Shown here in pieces: positions 34,346 through 46,506 of a DNA stretch of 64,000 nucleotides. This stretch comes from Pipra filicauda (lineage: Eukaryota > Chordata > Aves > Passeriformes > Pipridae): the NCBI RefSeq assembly GCF_003945595.2, contig NW_024104084.1, positions 1,178,001 through 1,242,000 of the forward strand, in the 5' to 3' direction. Position 1 is the first letter of the stretch, and each line of letters opens with the position of its first letter. Made by a program: the position numbers and the translations under genes. The notes below the pieces were generated by a model, which made no database searches, was not told the DNA's origin, and saw nothing but the letters and a program-made list of their open reading frames with translations.

Positions 34346-36436
34346 TTGTTTTCATGTTTTTATCTGGCCCTTCTATCCCTAAGGGCAGAGAAATTTCCCA
34401 ACTCACTGGATCATTTTGTCAAGGGAGATAGATAACTTTCCAGTTCCTCCCTCTCCCCACCCTCTTCCCCCCATTAGCCAATCCAATTATAGAAAATCAA
34501 ATATCTTGCTAGAGCCAGCCAAATTCAATTACACAGGTACTTCTGGGTAAATTTTGGCAGTGAATAGTTTGCTGGCTTTACCCAGACTTTTCTCTTTAAT
34601 AAAATGCTCCCAGTTAGCCAATACATCTTGTTATAAAATAAAACAAAACCCCACATATACATGCAACCATAGATAAGCAGAGACACATCCTTCAGATACT
34701 TTCTGGGTATAGATTTTCAGCTATCTCCCAGGACCTCTATACCACTTTGGATCTGAACTGTTAAATCCTGTCCACCTCCACATGATTAAATGGCAGGATG
34801 GGAAGTCCTGCCTTTCAAAGTCAAAACTCAGCAGGCAAATACCTAAATTACATCTGCTCAAAATATGTGCCCCTTTCACCTGAAAACAATACCACATTTC
34901 ATGTACAAGTACATTTCAAAAATAAGGTATTTCATTTGAAAGCTGCAATTTTTTATTAAAGATTGTTGGAGCAACACCTGGTGGGAGTTCGAATTACTCA
35001 TATTTTCATTTACCTCCGTAGGCTTAACTCTGTCTTTAGGTACCACCCTTGTCTCCTCTGCTTTAAAAGGGTCAAATCATCACCAGACACAAAGTCCATC
35101 TGGGGATCACTGCTCATAGAGGAGAAAGGAAACCTCTGGCAATTACCCTCTAGCTCACTGGAACAGACCTTTACCACAATATTTGTGCTCTTCAGTAAAA
35201 ACTCTGGGAGTCAAAAATAGATTTTCCTTAGGAGGCAAATTGTTGTTTATAAGGTTTTAGAGATGACCAAATTAATGGTTGCACAAGATAAAGGACATAC
35301 CATTTTAACAAAGTGAACCAAAAAATGTAGTGCCTCAAAAAACAGTACCTCATACTATTTCTTTAGGGATCCCTGGACCAATATTCAAACCTCCACATAC
35401 AATTCAAGGTTCTGTGAAATGCAAACAGGAAGCATTGGCCAAACTAACCAAACCTCAACTGTCTGGCAATCATAAGATATTACCTAAAAAATGGGAGGTT
35501 TGTGTTTCTAAACTTTTTGAAGCTTCATGCAGAAAAATACTACCAATATCCTCTCTCCTTGAGCCTTGTCGTTGTATTCTTGACCTTACACAATTCATTC
35601 AGTAAAATGGGACACTGGACTGGCATTTGAAATGAGTCAGACCTGATGAATCTCCTTTTTCTCTTGCATAATACCTCTTCCTCTTCCTCTCAGTAAAACC
35701 TTGTATTATTCAAATGGGGTGTAGAGACAGCGGCCCAGCCAAGAAACATGCACTTAAGATGTCTGAAATACAGAATGCTAAACATGTCCCCTGGATCCCT
35801 GCCAGGCTGGTTTAGTTACTAGACTTGTCTCATAAAGGAAATGGGTGCTAAGTGTGAAAAGTGAAAATACATGGAAGAGCTACATTTTTCAAGCTACTTA
35901 ATGATTACAGCCAGATAGCACAAAATTGGTCATCTCTGATTTCAGTGACTGAAACAATTCCTCTCCCTCATTTGCTCAAGGTTGTGGAGAACTGTGTGAG
36001 CTATTACACGGGTTTCTCAGTCCTGCCCAAGCAAAAGTTTTGGTTTAAAAAAAAAAAAACCCAAACCAACAAAAAACAAACTAGTACTTCAGACCAAAAT
36101 TTTGACAGTTTAGGAGGAGGAGGGGAAGGGAGAGAATGGGATTAGACTTCTATTAGGTAGCAGGAACATCCAGATTTACTACTGTGAGGATTTATAAAAA
36201 AAAAATAAAATCCCAGAGCTTCAGAGTGCATAAAAGCTTTCTTGCTTCAGCGCCTAAACCAACTTCTAATTAATGGGGTTTAGGAAACCGTTGTCCTTAT
36301 GAGTATGTTATCCCCACAGCTGCCCACTGAAGGGTGCCCTGCCTGTTGCAGAAAAGCAGATGGTATTGACCACTGTCTGAGACAGCTATTGAACTAAGAC
36401 TGACTGTTGCTCTGGTCCACTATGTCTGTGCTGTTT

Positions 36437-36466
36437 TAATCTAATCTCATCTAATCTAATCCTAAT
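36437..36466. repeat. (TAATC)n imperfect pentanucleotide repeat
   Basis: TAATC-type units in about 30 bases with one TCATC variant. A small tandem array. Confidence 0.85.
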
Positions 36467-37910
36467 GCATTTTTCTTGCATGTCTCAGAAACTCCCAGGT
36501 ATATACATAAAATCTTTCTTAAACTCTTCAATTCCATTTGGAAGTGGCCTTCTGCTTTGAGATACCCTACCACGTTATCAATCCAACTATGAAATCTTTG
36601 ACCTAAACAGTGATGTCATTTGTTATGGGTATGAAATTTCCACCCAGAACAAGCAGCTGTCCAATGTAGGGATCAATTACAAATGCTTTGATTTCAGAAG
36701 AAACTCTCCTGTGGTTTGGGGGCCAAAAGTGGGGGGTTGTCCAGAGAAAGTGCAGGGTGGCACACAAGCGTGTTTCAGTGTTGTAGAGTCAAGATGAGCC
36801 ATCTGTGACAAGCTGTATGAGGACACTGCAGACTATAGATGAGTGATCATCCCACGGACACAAGATATAGAGGAGAGTCTGTGACTCGTACACCTGGGAA
36901 TAAATCATGCCACGATTTTTTTTTCTTCCACCAGTCAAACAGTCAGTGTTTTAAAGAAGACTTTGTCATATTTAATAGTGCTGTCAACCTTGCAGTTTTG
37001 CTGGCCTATTAATAAGAAATTCCAAAATGACACTATTAACTACTATTCTCCCAGAGCTGAGCACAGCCAGCCATTACAGAGTCTCACTTGAGGTGGGATG
37101 GAAGCCTTCACGGTGCAAAAATGATAAACTGAAGTCACCCCCAGGGTAAAACTTCAAGAGATTTGGGAAGCCATTCTGCCACCTGCCTTGATAACAACAG
37201 TTACAAGAGAGGGAATTTTAACCCTCATATGCTGATATAGGTGTTGAGGCAAACACAGGTTGAAGTCCTTCTCAGAGTAAATCATTTATATTCTATATAT
37301 TGCTACCCCTTTTTTTTTCCTTTTTTCCCCCCTCTGTGTGCCATCTCTGTGTGAAAATAAACAGTTGGCAGGAAATAACCTCTCAAAACAGAGCAAAAAA
37401 AGCCTTGAGGAACTTGATAGATAAAATTATTCTTATATTTCCCCACTCTGCTGAGAGATTTACCCTGCAATAAAAAGTATGCCAGAAGCTCAGACAGATG
37501 AGTCCAGACTAATGTCAAACTCCTGCCAGAGCAACTAAATGATCTGACCATGCAGAATCTACTTCCCAATTTGTGAGAGATGACTGCCCTAACAGATGAC
37601 TTAGTTTTAATATTTGCTTTTAAGAAGCTGTAACAATAAGTTAGTGGGTGTTTGCCCTGTATACACAGCCAGTTTCTATTGTGTTTGTGTATCTACTTGC
37701 ACCCTCTTAACCAAGTCATCTTTCAATATAGACAGAAAAGTAAAATAAAAAAATCCCTCTCTGTCCAGATGGTCCAAAAAGCAACTCACAGCTGGTTGAG
37801 TCACAAGGGTTAGGGCTGTTGATTTTGTTAAACCATGCACTCTAAAACATATATTCCTCTCCTTCAAACTCTTCTGTTTCAGTCTTTTGATGCCAATGAT
37901 TTGACCTTAT

Positions 37911-37934
37911 GGGGGGGGGTGGGGGGGGGGAGGG
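37911..37934 (+). repeat. G-run tract, quadruplex-prone
   Basis: Nine G, T, ten G, A, three G: 22 of 24 bases are G. The runs can supply four or more GGG tracts with very short loops, so G-quadruplex formation is expected from sequence. It is also prone to length error in sequencing. Confidence 0.9.
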
Positions 37935-38826
37935 CAAGTGTTTGTTGAGAGATAAGGATGTTTTGGGAATCAGAGGCATCTAAACAACTGATTTCAACTT
38001 CTATGGAGTCTTCCCTGATGCCAGCTTTAATTTTTATTCATCACAGTGTTGACCTGGTTAATTGTGCATTGAAAGCAGCACCGTTTGCACCATTAACATT
38101 GGGCTCATCTGTTCTATCAACAGAGGAACATAGCTCAAATGGATGTAAAGCACCTTTCAGTTGAAACTCGTCATGTGAGATCTGGTTCCAAGGGACATTA
38201 TCCAGAGTTTTGAAGAAAATAGGGCGCGCAAAAGTAAAGAATGGTTTCCCCCTTGCAAAAGCACAGAGCAACTCACAATGCCAATAATAAATAGAAAAGG
38301 GGAGCAGAGTGGAATTTTGCTGCTGTTCAGATAATTCCACAAATGTTTGATCCAGCATTCTCTTAAGTCAGCAGGATTCTTCCCATTCCCCCCCCTTGTC
38401 CAATTGCAGCATCATTAGCCACATTACTTCTAACTGTTGGGCATCTACATCTAGTGTTGCCCTCTCAATTGCAGCAAATAAAAATAGAAAATTAGGGAAC
38501 TCAGCTTTCCATATCAGCACCTGAGGAAGGGGACTGAGCGAAATTTCCACCTCACTCACCCAGTTACCTTCATGGCCAGATGCACAAGGTTTTGATCACC
38601 TTTCTGTCAGTTCGGGAAGCATTATTTGCTGTGCAATGTTTGCCAGGTGATGTTGTAAATGGTAGAACTTCTTAGGCAAGATGCTGGGTGCACGGATGTT
38701 GCTCCTGAAGCTGTAACCTTTGCGTTTCCTGTCTTCTTCCCCCGCTTCACATTTGCAGCATTAACATTGCATTAACATAGGGATGGGATGTTTAATATGG
38801 GTGTGCAGTCGTTTGCAAATCAGTTT

Positions 38827-38913
38827 GCAAGGCACTTTGGGATCCTTCTGGATTAAAGGTACTATATAAGTGTCAGTCATTATTACTATCATTATTATCA
38901 TTATTATCATTAT
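38827..38913 (+). mobile_element. Ancient SINE/LINE 3' tail with ATT repeat
   Basis: 'gcaaggcactttgggatcc', 'ttctggattaaaggtactat', 'ataagtgtcag', then an ATT/ATC tract at 38879-38913. This matches the tail pattern 'gcgctttgagatcct..ggatgaaaggcgctatataaatg(attatt)n' of very old vertebrate MIR/L3-like elements. The body of the element is not recognisable upstream. The ATT repeat is the expected 3' tail in plus orientation. Confidence 0.65.
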
Positions 38914-40267
38914 AAGTTCACAAGGAGACAAACAGCTGCATTAGAATAACACTGGGGGTAGATTTTCCAAAGCCACAGTGGAGACTTGAGTTGTGTGTGA
39001 GTGCCATGAATACACAGTTGATGGGAGTTCTAATGGATTACTCAGCATGGAGAGCTTTGGCCTTGTGCAAAGGAAGGGTACTTTCAGAACTACAGCTCTA
39101 GTCCTTAAAACGGCACGTTTAGGTAACACCAGGGAATTTCTGCTTCTTCTCTTCCTGCTGTGAAAGATGATTCATATCAGGGCATGTGGTGGGGAATGTT
39201 GGGAGAACTGGTGGGAGGAAGATTTGTGGAAGGCCTGGAAAGCTGAGGCTGCATCAGGATTTGCAGCAGGGTTTGACCATGTTGCACGGTATTCATATTC
39301 CAGGATAGCACTAGAGAAAATCACCTTCTCCATAATTCTGTGCAAATTCATCACAGGGCAAAAACCTTTCCTCTGGGTGGGTGAGAAAAGAAAATCAAGA
39401 AGGACTGCTCCTGGTAGTTTGAAAGCTAGAATGTGTGTCAGAATAGACAACAATTTTCTGGACTCTCAGAAAGAGGTTACATACATAACTATCATATATT
39501 ACCAATCTTCTGTGTTAGTGTCTCCTGTCCTCACCACTGTTGTGCAAGGGGTTACTGCCCTTCTCATTCCTACCAACAAAAGTGCTTGTTTGGATGAGCT
39601 TTAAATTAAATTTATTGCTGATGACATTCCTACTTAACACTGGGGGGCCTTGAGGGTGTGGGGTTTTGTGGTTTTAATTTATTTTTTTAAATACTTATTA
39701 TTTTGCTAATGGATGATTTTACAAGCAGTTCAATTGAGACCTTTTCTGGGGAGTCTCTATAGATGGTCCTGGTTTTACTCTTAATATTGCAATTTCGTGC
39801 CACTATCTTTCTTTCTCTTGGGAAGGCTGAAAGCAAAGTGTTTGGCTCAAATCAGACATGACATTTTAAAGCATAATTATAAAGTAATTGACTGAAACCA
39901 GAAGTTATTGTTAGCAGGTTGCGCGGCTGAAGTGGAAATGACCATAAAGCATATCTCATCTTATGACGTAACAGTCCCTAATGATACACCAGAACTGAAT
40001 TTGGTATATCAGAACCTGGTTTTGACAACACTAACAGAAACAGCTACTGTCCTAACCATATGTGTTAGCGTTCAGGCACCTACTTCCAAACAAAATTAAC
40101 CCTCGATCTGGATTTTAAAACACCTAATTTTAGTCTAGTTTCTTAAGAAACAGAATTTATGCAATCAGCCTCTTTGTGTTCCTGTCCATCTGTTCCTCCT
40201 CCTCAGGAACTGTGGAACCACTGAAATTTGACTGATCTGTGGCATATTTGGGGTCTCCAGTTAGGTC
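38914..40267. other. Noncoding DNA, no gene recognised
   Basis: No gene was recognised. 'gtagattttccaaagccaca' at 38957-38976 resembles old reptile-type repeat text. The 145-codon plus-strand frame at 39167-39604 overlaps a minus-strand frame at 39172-39453 and shows no known domain. TGACGTAA, a CRE-like word, lies at 39963-39970. Confidence 0.55.
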
Positions 40268-40313
40268 TTGGATTTTGAAGTCAGTGGAGCTAAAGCAGCA
40301 TGAAATTTGGCCC
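40268..40313. repeat. Possible ancient amniote repeat relic
   Basis: 'ttggattttgaagtcagtgg', 'agctaaagcagc' and 'atgaaatttggccc' fit the complement of a 'gggccaaattcatccctgg...actccattgacttca' phrase that recurs throughout reptile and bird genomes. The agreement over about 45 bases is good; the family name is not known to me. Confidence 0.5.
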
Positions 40314-40833
40314 TTTTGAGTGACTTGGCTTGCTTCTTAGTTTAAAGGACAGACAGATCATGTTATTCTGTGTGCTAATGAAAAGACAGATGCTATGAAT
40401 ATCCTGCTGCTTTACTGGGCAGGAGCATCCCAGACCACATTCCTCATAGCCTACACTAAAGAAAGAGAATTTAGTATGAGTGGTGCCTGTGGCATTTGCC
40501 TCATTGAAGTAAATCAAGGCATACACCCATTTCCTCAGATTACCAGGGAACTTCTTTCCTTTTCACTAAATCAGGAGAGATTAGGATCCAAATGGATATC
40601 ATACAGTCAAAAGAAAGGGAAAGAACAAATTAACTTTTACTCATGTTATTTTTTGTGATAATCCACCTGTCCACTATTATTGTCTTATAATTAAGATGAA
40701 AGCCACTTGAGACAGCAATTTTCTTTCCTTTTTTTTTCTTTATGGTGCTGATTATAATGGGGTTTTGGTTCACGTTTGGATGTCTATGTGTTCTTTTGAT
40801 ATAAATAATTTAGATTTTTTTTTTTTAAATAGG

Positions 40834-40985
40834 CTCATTTAACCCTCTGTCTCTTAGTTTTCCAATCTGCAAGTTAGAGCTAATAAAAACCTCCTATTTA
40901 CAGAACTGCTATTCAAAATTAACATTTCTACCACTGATTTGCAGAGAAAAACCCTTTGCAAGTGAACAGCAATTATTGAAGATGC
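40834..40985 (+). mobile_element. MIR/CORE-type SINE relic
   Basis: 'catttaaccctctgtctctt', 'agttttccaatctgcaagtt', 'agagctaataaaaacctcct' and 'atttacagaactgc' follow the MIR-type segment 'acttaacctctctgtgcctcagtttccccatctgtaaaatggg..ataataataccta..ttacagg' well. Plus orientation. The following 'ccctttgcaagtgaacagc' may be its continuation ('aagcgctttg...'). Confidence 0.65.
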
Positions 40986-42739
40986 ATTTACAGATATATG
41001 ATGACAGACAACTGTACATGAAAATCCAGCTGCAAATCCTAAATGCAACTATTTAGCAATAGCATACTTCTCTAGTAAGATTTATGGATTAAGAGACCAA
41101 AAGGGATTTGGATTTGGAATGGATCAAGTCCCTCCAAAGTTCTTATTGGCCATGTATTTCTAAAATAATCCCACTGTCATCACTGTATCTTCATGTTCAG
41201 CTTGAAAAACAACAATTTTCATCTCTTGAAAGATTCCTGGACTGTAAGGTTGTTGATTACAATTCAGATGTTAATTGAGGAACTGAAGGCTGAATGTAGG
41301 TTGTTTGTTTGTTTGTTTGTTATTTTGGTGGATTTTTTTTTTTTTGCAATGGAATATTTTTGCTGGAGAAAAGAGGTGGCAAAGGATGTTTTTGACAAAT
41401 AGATGCCAATTTCATACTGCTACGTATACTATTCCTACTTTCCCCTTCAGGGGCTTCCTTTTACAGTCCCACAATGTGCTAGTTTCCAGAGGCTATGCCT
41501 CTGATTATCTCAAAGTTGACAGCATTTCAAACAGTCAGCAACCCTGTTTTAAATGAAGCTGTGGTGATTGGTTGAAAAAGACAGCCTGAAGGCCTCCTGA
41601 TCCAGGAAGCCACTTACACATATGACATCTTCCCCATACCCTTACTTCTTAAGATCCACTCAATACCAGTTTCTACCATGATAGTGCCCTCGGGAAATCA
41701 AACAATTAATAATGGCTGAGAAAAATGCAAAGTTAATTGATGCTTGTTCTATTATTCAATGAAAATTGTGGTTACCCATGATAGATCTGCAATAGTATTT
41801 CTCTTCCTGTGTCTTCCCTTTTGGCACTGTTAAATCTTTGGGTCAGGGAAAGTGATTCTCATATGTATTTGTTAAGTTTCTGGACTAAATTAACACTTTT
41901 GTTGGGGAAAAAAAAGCCTTCACTCTAATGCATAATTCTTTTTTTGCTTCATATCTTGAATATGACTTGTAGAAAATTAAAGTTGATTTAAAGATTTTAA
42001 GACTCAGAAAGTTGACTCAGTCAAAATAAACTATACTGCAATTTTAGACTTAGTTTGTCTAGAGTGATATTTTGCAGTGTCTTTACTTCCTAAACTAAAA
42101 CACCCTCTGCCATCAGGTATTTTTTCTTCTAGTAGGTAATAATAAAGGGCAACAAACTTTTCCTAACCTCCATTTGTGGAAGCTACATATACAGTAGCCT
42201 TAAATCCATTTCTGAAATAAGGGTTTAAAGTCCTCAACTCTTTTTTTTTTTTATTTTTAACCCTTCCAGAGCCTTCATTTTTTATCAGTATTCAGTTTGT
42301 AAAAGGGGCAGTCGGAAAAGGCACTGTTTTTAAGTAACACCCTCAGTAAATCCATATGGATAAGTCACATTTATTACATTTTCCTCATTAAGACTTTACT
42401 CTTGAAACTCACAGTCCTCTTCATCCAGGGCATCACACAGGGAATTTGCCATTCTGGAAGTACAACCTGAATTCTTCATGTGTGTTGCTGCCGATGTGTT
42501 CTGGATATATACTGCTGCTTTCTTCCCATTAGAGTTGTGAGAATGCACTTGGGGAAAGGAGGGAAGGTGAATGCAGGACCTTCAGGAAGAAAGGAACGTT
42601 TGAAGGAGCAGAACGTGGAGACAGGATGTTCCCAGCATAACAGAGACATAAAAAGGAATGAAACATCATTTTGGACAAGCAGAAAGGGGGAGAGAAGACA
42701 AAAATGTCGAGTCGTTGGCAAGCACTAAATCAAAGAGGG
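40986..42739. other. Noncoding AT-rich DNA, no gene recognised
   Basis: No exon or confident repeat apart from a (TTGT)5 tract at 41301-41320 and a T run near 41332-41345. The opposing frames at 42476-42728 overlap almost completely on both strands, as chance frames do. Confidence 0.6.
41301..41320. repeat. (TTGT)5 microsatellite
   Basis: Five TTGT units followed by 'tattttggtgg' and a T run. A simple repeat. Confidence 0.9.
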
Positions 42740-42880
42740 GGGCCTTGAAGTCAAGGGCAATGCCTTCCATTATATCAATACAATTAATGGCATCCTTATG
42801 TTCACTTATTTGCATTAACAGCAAAGTTAATGCCGGCAGAGATCAATGCTGAGATTAGTGATGTCCAAATCAACATGCTT
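42740..42880. promoter_or_regulatory. Candidate conserved noncoding element with octamer
   Basis: 'atatcaatacaattaatggc' carries CAATTAAT at 42781-42788. The POU octamer ATTTGCAT is at 42808-42815 within 'cttatttgcattaacagc', and 'gttaatgccggcagagatca' follows. Repeat-free, of even composition and dense in homeodomain/POU words, it is among the most enhancer-like stretches here. Motif evidence only. Confidence 0.3.
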
Positions 42881-45800
42881 TTAAGCAAATTATTTCCACT
42901 GTGTGGGTCCCTCCCCTAGTTAGTAGCATGAATCTTTAGTGGTGTCTGCAGCTCCATCAGCAGATGCCTCTTAAGGGTTGCTGTCTCTTAAATATGGTCC
43001 TCCTAATGTTAGTACCACTTGCACAGTAAGCAGGAATATCAGGTCAATAGATCCACTCAATGTGGGTGTCTTGTACATCGGCAATGGTGGCCAAAGCGAA
43101 ATGTTCCTTTTGCGTTAATTAACACTATTATTATTTTTGGGAATGTTTTAATTTCCTTTTCCCTCTGTTCCTCTGTCACACAACCCGATCTGCTTATTCC
43201 TTCTAACAAAACGACACTGTTGTCTTGGAGCATCGAACCTAAATAAATAAACCACACCAAATCCCATGAGCCACCTCCATCATGGTGCAAAGGCAAAGCA
43301 ATCAGCCAGCTGTGGTCAGCAGTAGCTTCATAATGCGATGACAACCTGCTTCCTGCCAACAGGAGGCCTAGGGGCTTGGGGCCTTCAGGAGCAGATTCAG
43401 AAAGATGCCATTGGCTGAAAGCGGGTGAGAATAAAGCTAAATCTGGATATTTCAAACTATCCCAAAAATTTCTTAAGGAAAATATCCTTGAAAGCAGTGA
43501 CCCAAAATATTCTGCATTATTACTTGGTCTTGAGTAGCTGGCTGAGTACTGATCCCCATTCAGTTATTCCTATATATTCTTCTCTGCCTTTGGGCCCTCT
43601 TACAGAACTTAGAATTTGTCCAAGTTGGGTTCTGCCCCTGCAAACATCTAGAGTTGACAGACACCGAGTGCCTTTTGGCACTAGGAACGGTGCACGGTAG
43701 CCGACAATGGTGCTCCACCGAGAGCACGCCCAGATTACTCGTTGTAGCTGCCGGCAACTCTGGACTGGAAAGATGTTGGAAAGGACTGATCAAAGTAATT
43801 TAGACAACGTTTTTCTACTGAAAAATCATGTTTTCAAAAAAATGCCTCTTTTTTTTTTTTTCCCACAGAAAGAAATCATCAGGGAAGTCTCTTAGATTCA
43901 GGCTTGAATTTCTTTTGAAAATTAGTGACAGAGGGAGAGAAGGAGACCTCTGGAATAGCAGGCTTTCAGGAAGGCATCCAAATAATTCCCTTTTTGCTGA
44001 TCAGTCAGCTATTCCCTAGCATTTTCTTCTCTCTTTTTTAATCATTACAATAAATCTGTGTACTTTGCAAATCAAATTTTCAGTTTGTTAACAACTCTGA
44101 AGTTAGAAAATTGAAGAGGATTCTATTAGAAACACCTTCTTAAATACCATTCTGTTGAAAGGCATGAAATCAAATTCATCTGAAGTACAGACCATTGGCA
44201 AGATAGTTTTGCTGGGAATAAGAAAACAAAGTTTAGATGATACAGCAAAGATACAAAAAATGTGTCCAGAGCCTTGAATCTGTATGTGAATGGACCAGCA
44301 GTGGTATCAGTAAACTTTCTGTTGGCTGGATAGGCAGGTGGACAATGATGTGCAATATTTTTGGCTCTCAGGTAGTACTGGATAAGCATTTCACAAATCT
44401 ACTGTAATTAAATACTGTGGGTTTGGCACCTTGAAGAACTGTATAACCTACTTGGATTCTAATTTCTTTAATTTCTAGAGATCCTGTCACCTCCGTCACA
44501 ACACAGCAACATTTTCCCTGCTACACATGATATTTCATGACACTAAGACATAGTGTCAGACAAACTGAGTGCTTTCTTGCAACCCTCTTCTTTCCTGATA
44601 GCCCTCAATCCTTGCTAGACTATTAAGGAAAGCCAGAGGAAGGTGAAGAGAAAGTCTTTGGGCTCTGGTTTAATTCAGAGCACCTGCTGTCTTCCTGGGT
44701 GCCAGAATTGCATAGCCTTGTTGGGAGCCAGGATGTAATAGCTGTGCCTGATAAATAGCAGCACTAAACGTGCTACAGCAAAGGTTTCCTGTACTATAAT
44801 AATTGTAGGTGCTGACTTGGTGCAATATATCTTTGCCAGCATGTAGTGATAGAATAAATAGCTGTTTTTAACTATAGGATCAGGCAAAGCTAATGCCATG
44901 ATTGAGGGAAAGTATCCAGCTAAATGTAGTCTATCTTTGTTATGCCGTCCTTCCAGCCCAGTCCTACCTGTGTTGGGGGGATGACTGATGGATTCTGGCC
45001 ACGTTGGCTCCTCCTGCTCCCAGCAGGGCAGGTTCACACCTGGGGTGCATTGCCAGGGCTGTATCTGCCCCCATGATGGCTCCTGGGCAAAAAGGAGGAG
45101 ACTGAGAAACCAAACGTTCCAGGAAGCTGTTGGAGGGGAAACAAATCAAGGTCACGAGTTCACAGTCTTTGCAATCTGGTCTGTCTTTGCTGGCCAGGAG
45201 AAAATTAATGTGAGTCCAGCCCAGCTCCTGGCAGGATTTCCCTCCCATAGAAGGGTGCCAGAATGGTTGGTCACCATGTTGACAGTCCTGTAGGGACCAG
45301 GATTGAGAGGGGTCTGGTATCTAAGCCAATGTCAACCATTTTTTCCTGCCCATACCTGGGATATTTTATCTTACTCAGGTGGTTGTAGGATATTTCACAC
45401 AGTCACTTTCTTCCCTATTGTATTTTTTTCCGGAAATAAAATAAACACACTACCAGAGAAGAGCTCACATTAATACCATGCTCCAAGGCAACAGCCATCA
45501 GAAAAAAAATCAGACTTTGCAAAGTGGTGTCAGGGCAGAGACTCGATTGTGGAGGGTCTCCTAGGGGTATAAGAGGTAAATATTTTCCTTCTTTGGCTCT
45601 GCAGTTTTACACAACTCAATTTCTCTCAAAAGGCTTAGTTACATGAAGAATATATCCAATCACCTCTGAGCCCCCCAGCCTCTCAGGGGGTCCAATTTCA
45701 AACTATGACAACTAGTAAGGGACCTTTGGAGCATGGGTAAGCACAGAAGGGGAGAGCTTGACTTCCACTGCAACTGGCAAGGTGAAATGGGGGCCAAGGC

Positions 45801-46463
45801 AGGTGAAGCCTTCTGCTTCCATCCAGGTGCTGATCCAAGATGAGGGCTCCCTCCCACCATTTCCAGTGCAGTGTTGCATTTACTCTGCCCTGCTTTGCAG
45901 ATTATTTTTCCTTCTACCTCTCTCATTTCTATGGCTTTGTCGGTTCTTGCTTGTACTCTTGTACTGAGAGTACACTTTGCATAATTTATCTCTTTCCTAA
46001 TGAGGAGATGAAGTCCTGGCTGCAGCTAATGGCACTGAATTAGCTCACCTGCAGTCTGGATCTCATTTACCAAATCTGCTCTGAGTGCATGGGAGCCCCT
46101 GCCAGCATTTGAGGTACAGACCTTGGAGCTCTGTGGCTGTGGGGTCAAAAGAGTATTCAGGAGGGAAGAGTCTTTAGTAAGATGAGACTTGGGTGTTTGA
46201 ATTTTAAGTCGATTCTTCTGCTACAGTGAATGCCATATTCTTCTGAGTCATCATCAGGTGGAATCACAAACAAGCTACCCTCATCCAGGACTAGTAGACC
46301 CAGAAAGAAAAGGTCTGCTTGAACAGCAGATCTGGTAATCACTGTACACGTGTCCTTTTCATGCAGATAAGCAGTGTGTTTCAGGCAGGTCAAGGAAAAG
46401 GAAGCCTGTACATTGCTAGAGTTTTAACAAGTTTTAGTGACTTGTAAATGTGTTTCTCCTGCA

Positions 46464-46464
<1 letters not shown>
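42881..46464. other. Noncoding DNA, no gene recognised
   Basis: No gene was recognised. It contains the CpG cluster at 43660-43760 (separate entry), 'ccttttgcgttaattaacac' at 43107-43126, and an acceptor-like 'tttttttttttcccacag' ending at 43868 with no good donor downstream. The minus-strand 132-codon frame at 43057-43455 and 120-codon frame at 44675-45037 have no recognisable domains. Confidence 0.55.
43660..43760. other. Local CpG cluster with small hairpin
   Basis: Eight CpG dinucleotides fall within 43665-43753, against long CpG-free runs elsewhere in the window. A 6-bp stem AGTGCC/GGCACT with a TTTT loop spans 43667-43682, and GCCGGC lies near 43750. It is too short for a CpG island by usual length criteria. 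It could be an unmethylated or constrained element, or a more recently inserted piece of unknown origin. Confidence 0.5.

Positions 46465-46504
<40 letters not shown>
46465..46504. repeat. Poly(A) tract, 40 A
   Basis: An uninterrupted run of 40 A, the longest homopolymer in the window, followed by GA-rich text. There is no polyadenylation signal in the 40 bases upstream and no recognisable retrocopy. Lysine- or phenylalanine-run frames here are artefacts of the run. Confidence 0.95.

Positions 46505-46506
<2 letters not shown>

Larger units (their letters stand above)
34346..38826. other. Noncoding AT-rich DNA, no gene recognised
   Basis: No gene was recognised. Around 34700-34880, phrases such as 'tatagattttcagctatc' and 'gcaaatacctaaattacatc' faintly resemble further old reptile-type repeat text but are too short to call. 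It holds A runs near 36048-36060 and 36195-36205, a TAATC repeat at 36437-36466 and the G run at 37911-37934. Confidence 0.55.

Noticed and set aside
34975..35000. 'gagttcgaattactc', reminiscent of a tRNA T-arm
   Set aside because: No acceptor stem, D-arm or anticodon arm can be fitted upstream. Not a tRNA gene.
39167..39604. 145-codon plus-strand open frame
   Set aside because: No recognisable domain, and a minus-strand frame covers most of the same bases. There is no splice context. Treated as chance.
43057..43455. 132-codon minus-strand frame
   Set aside because: No recognisable domain or splice context. It overlaps TAATTAA-containing noncoding-looking text.
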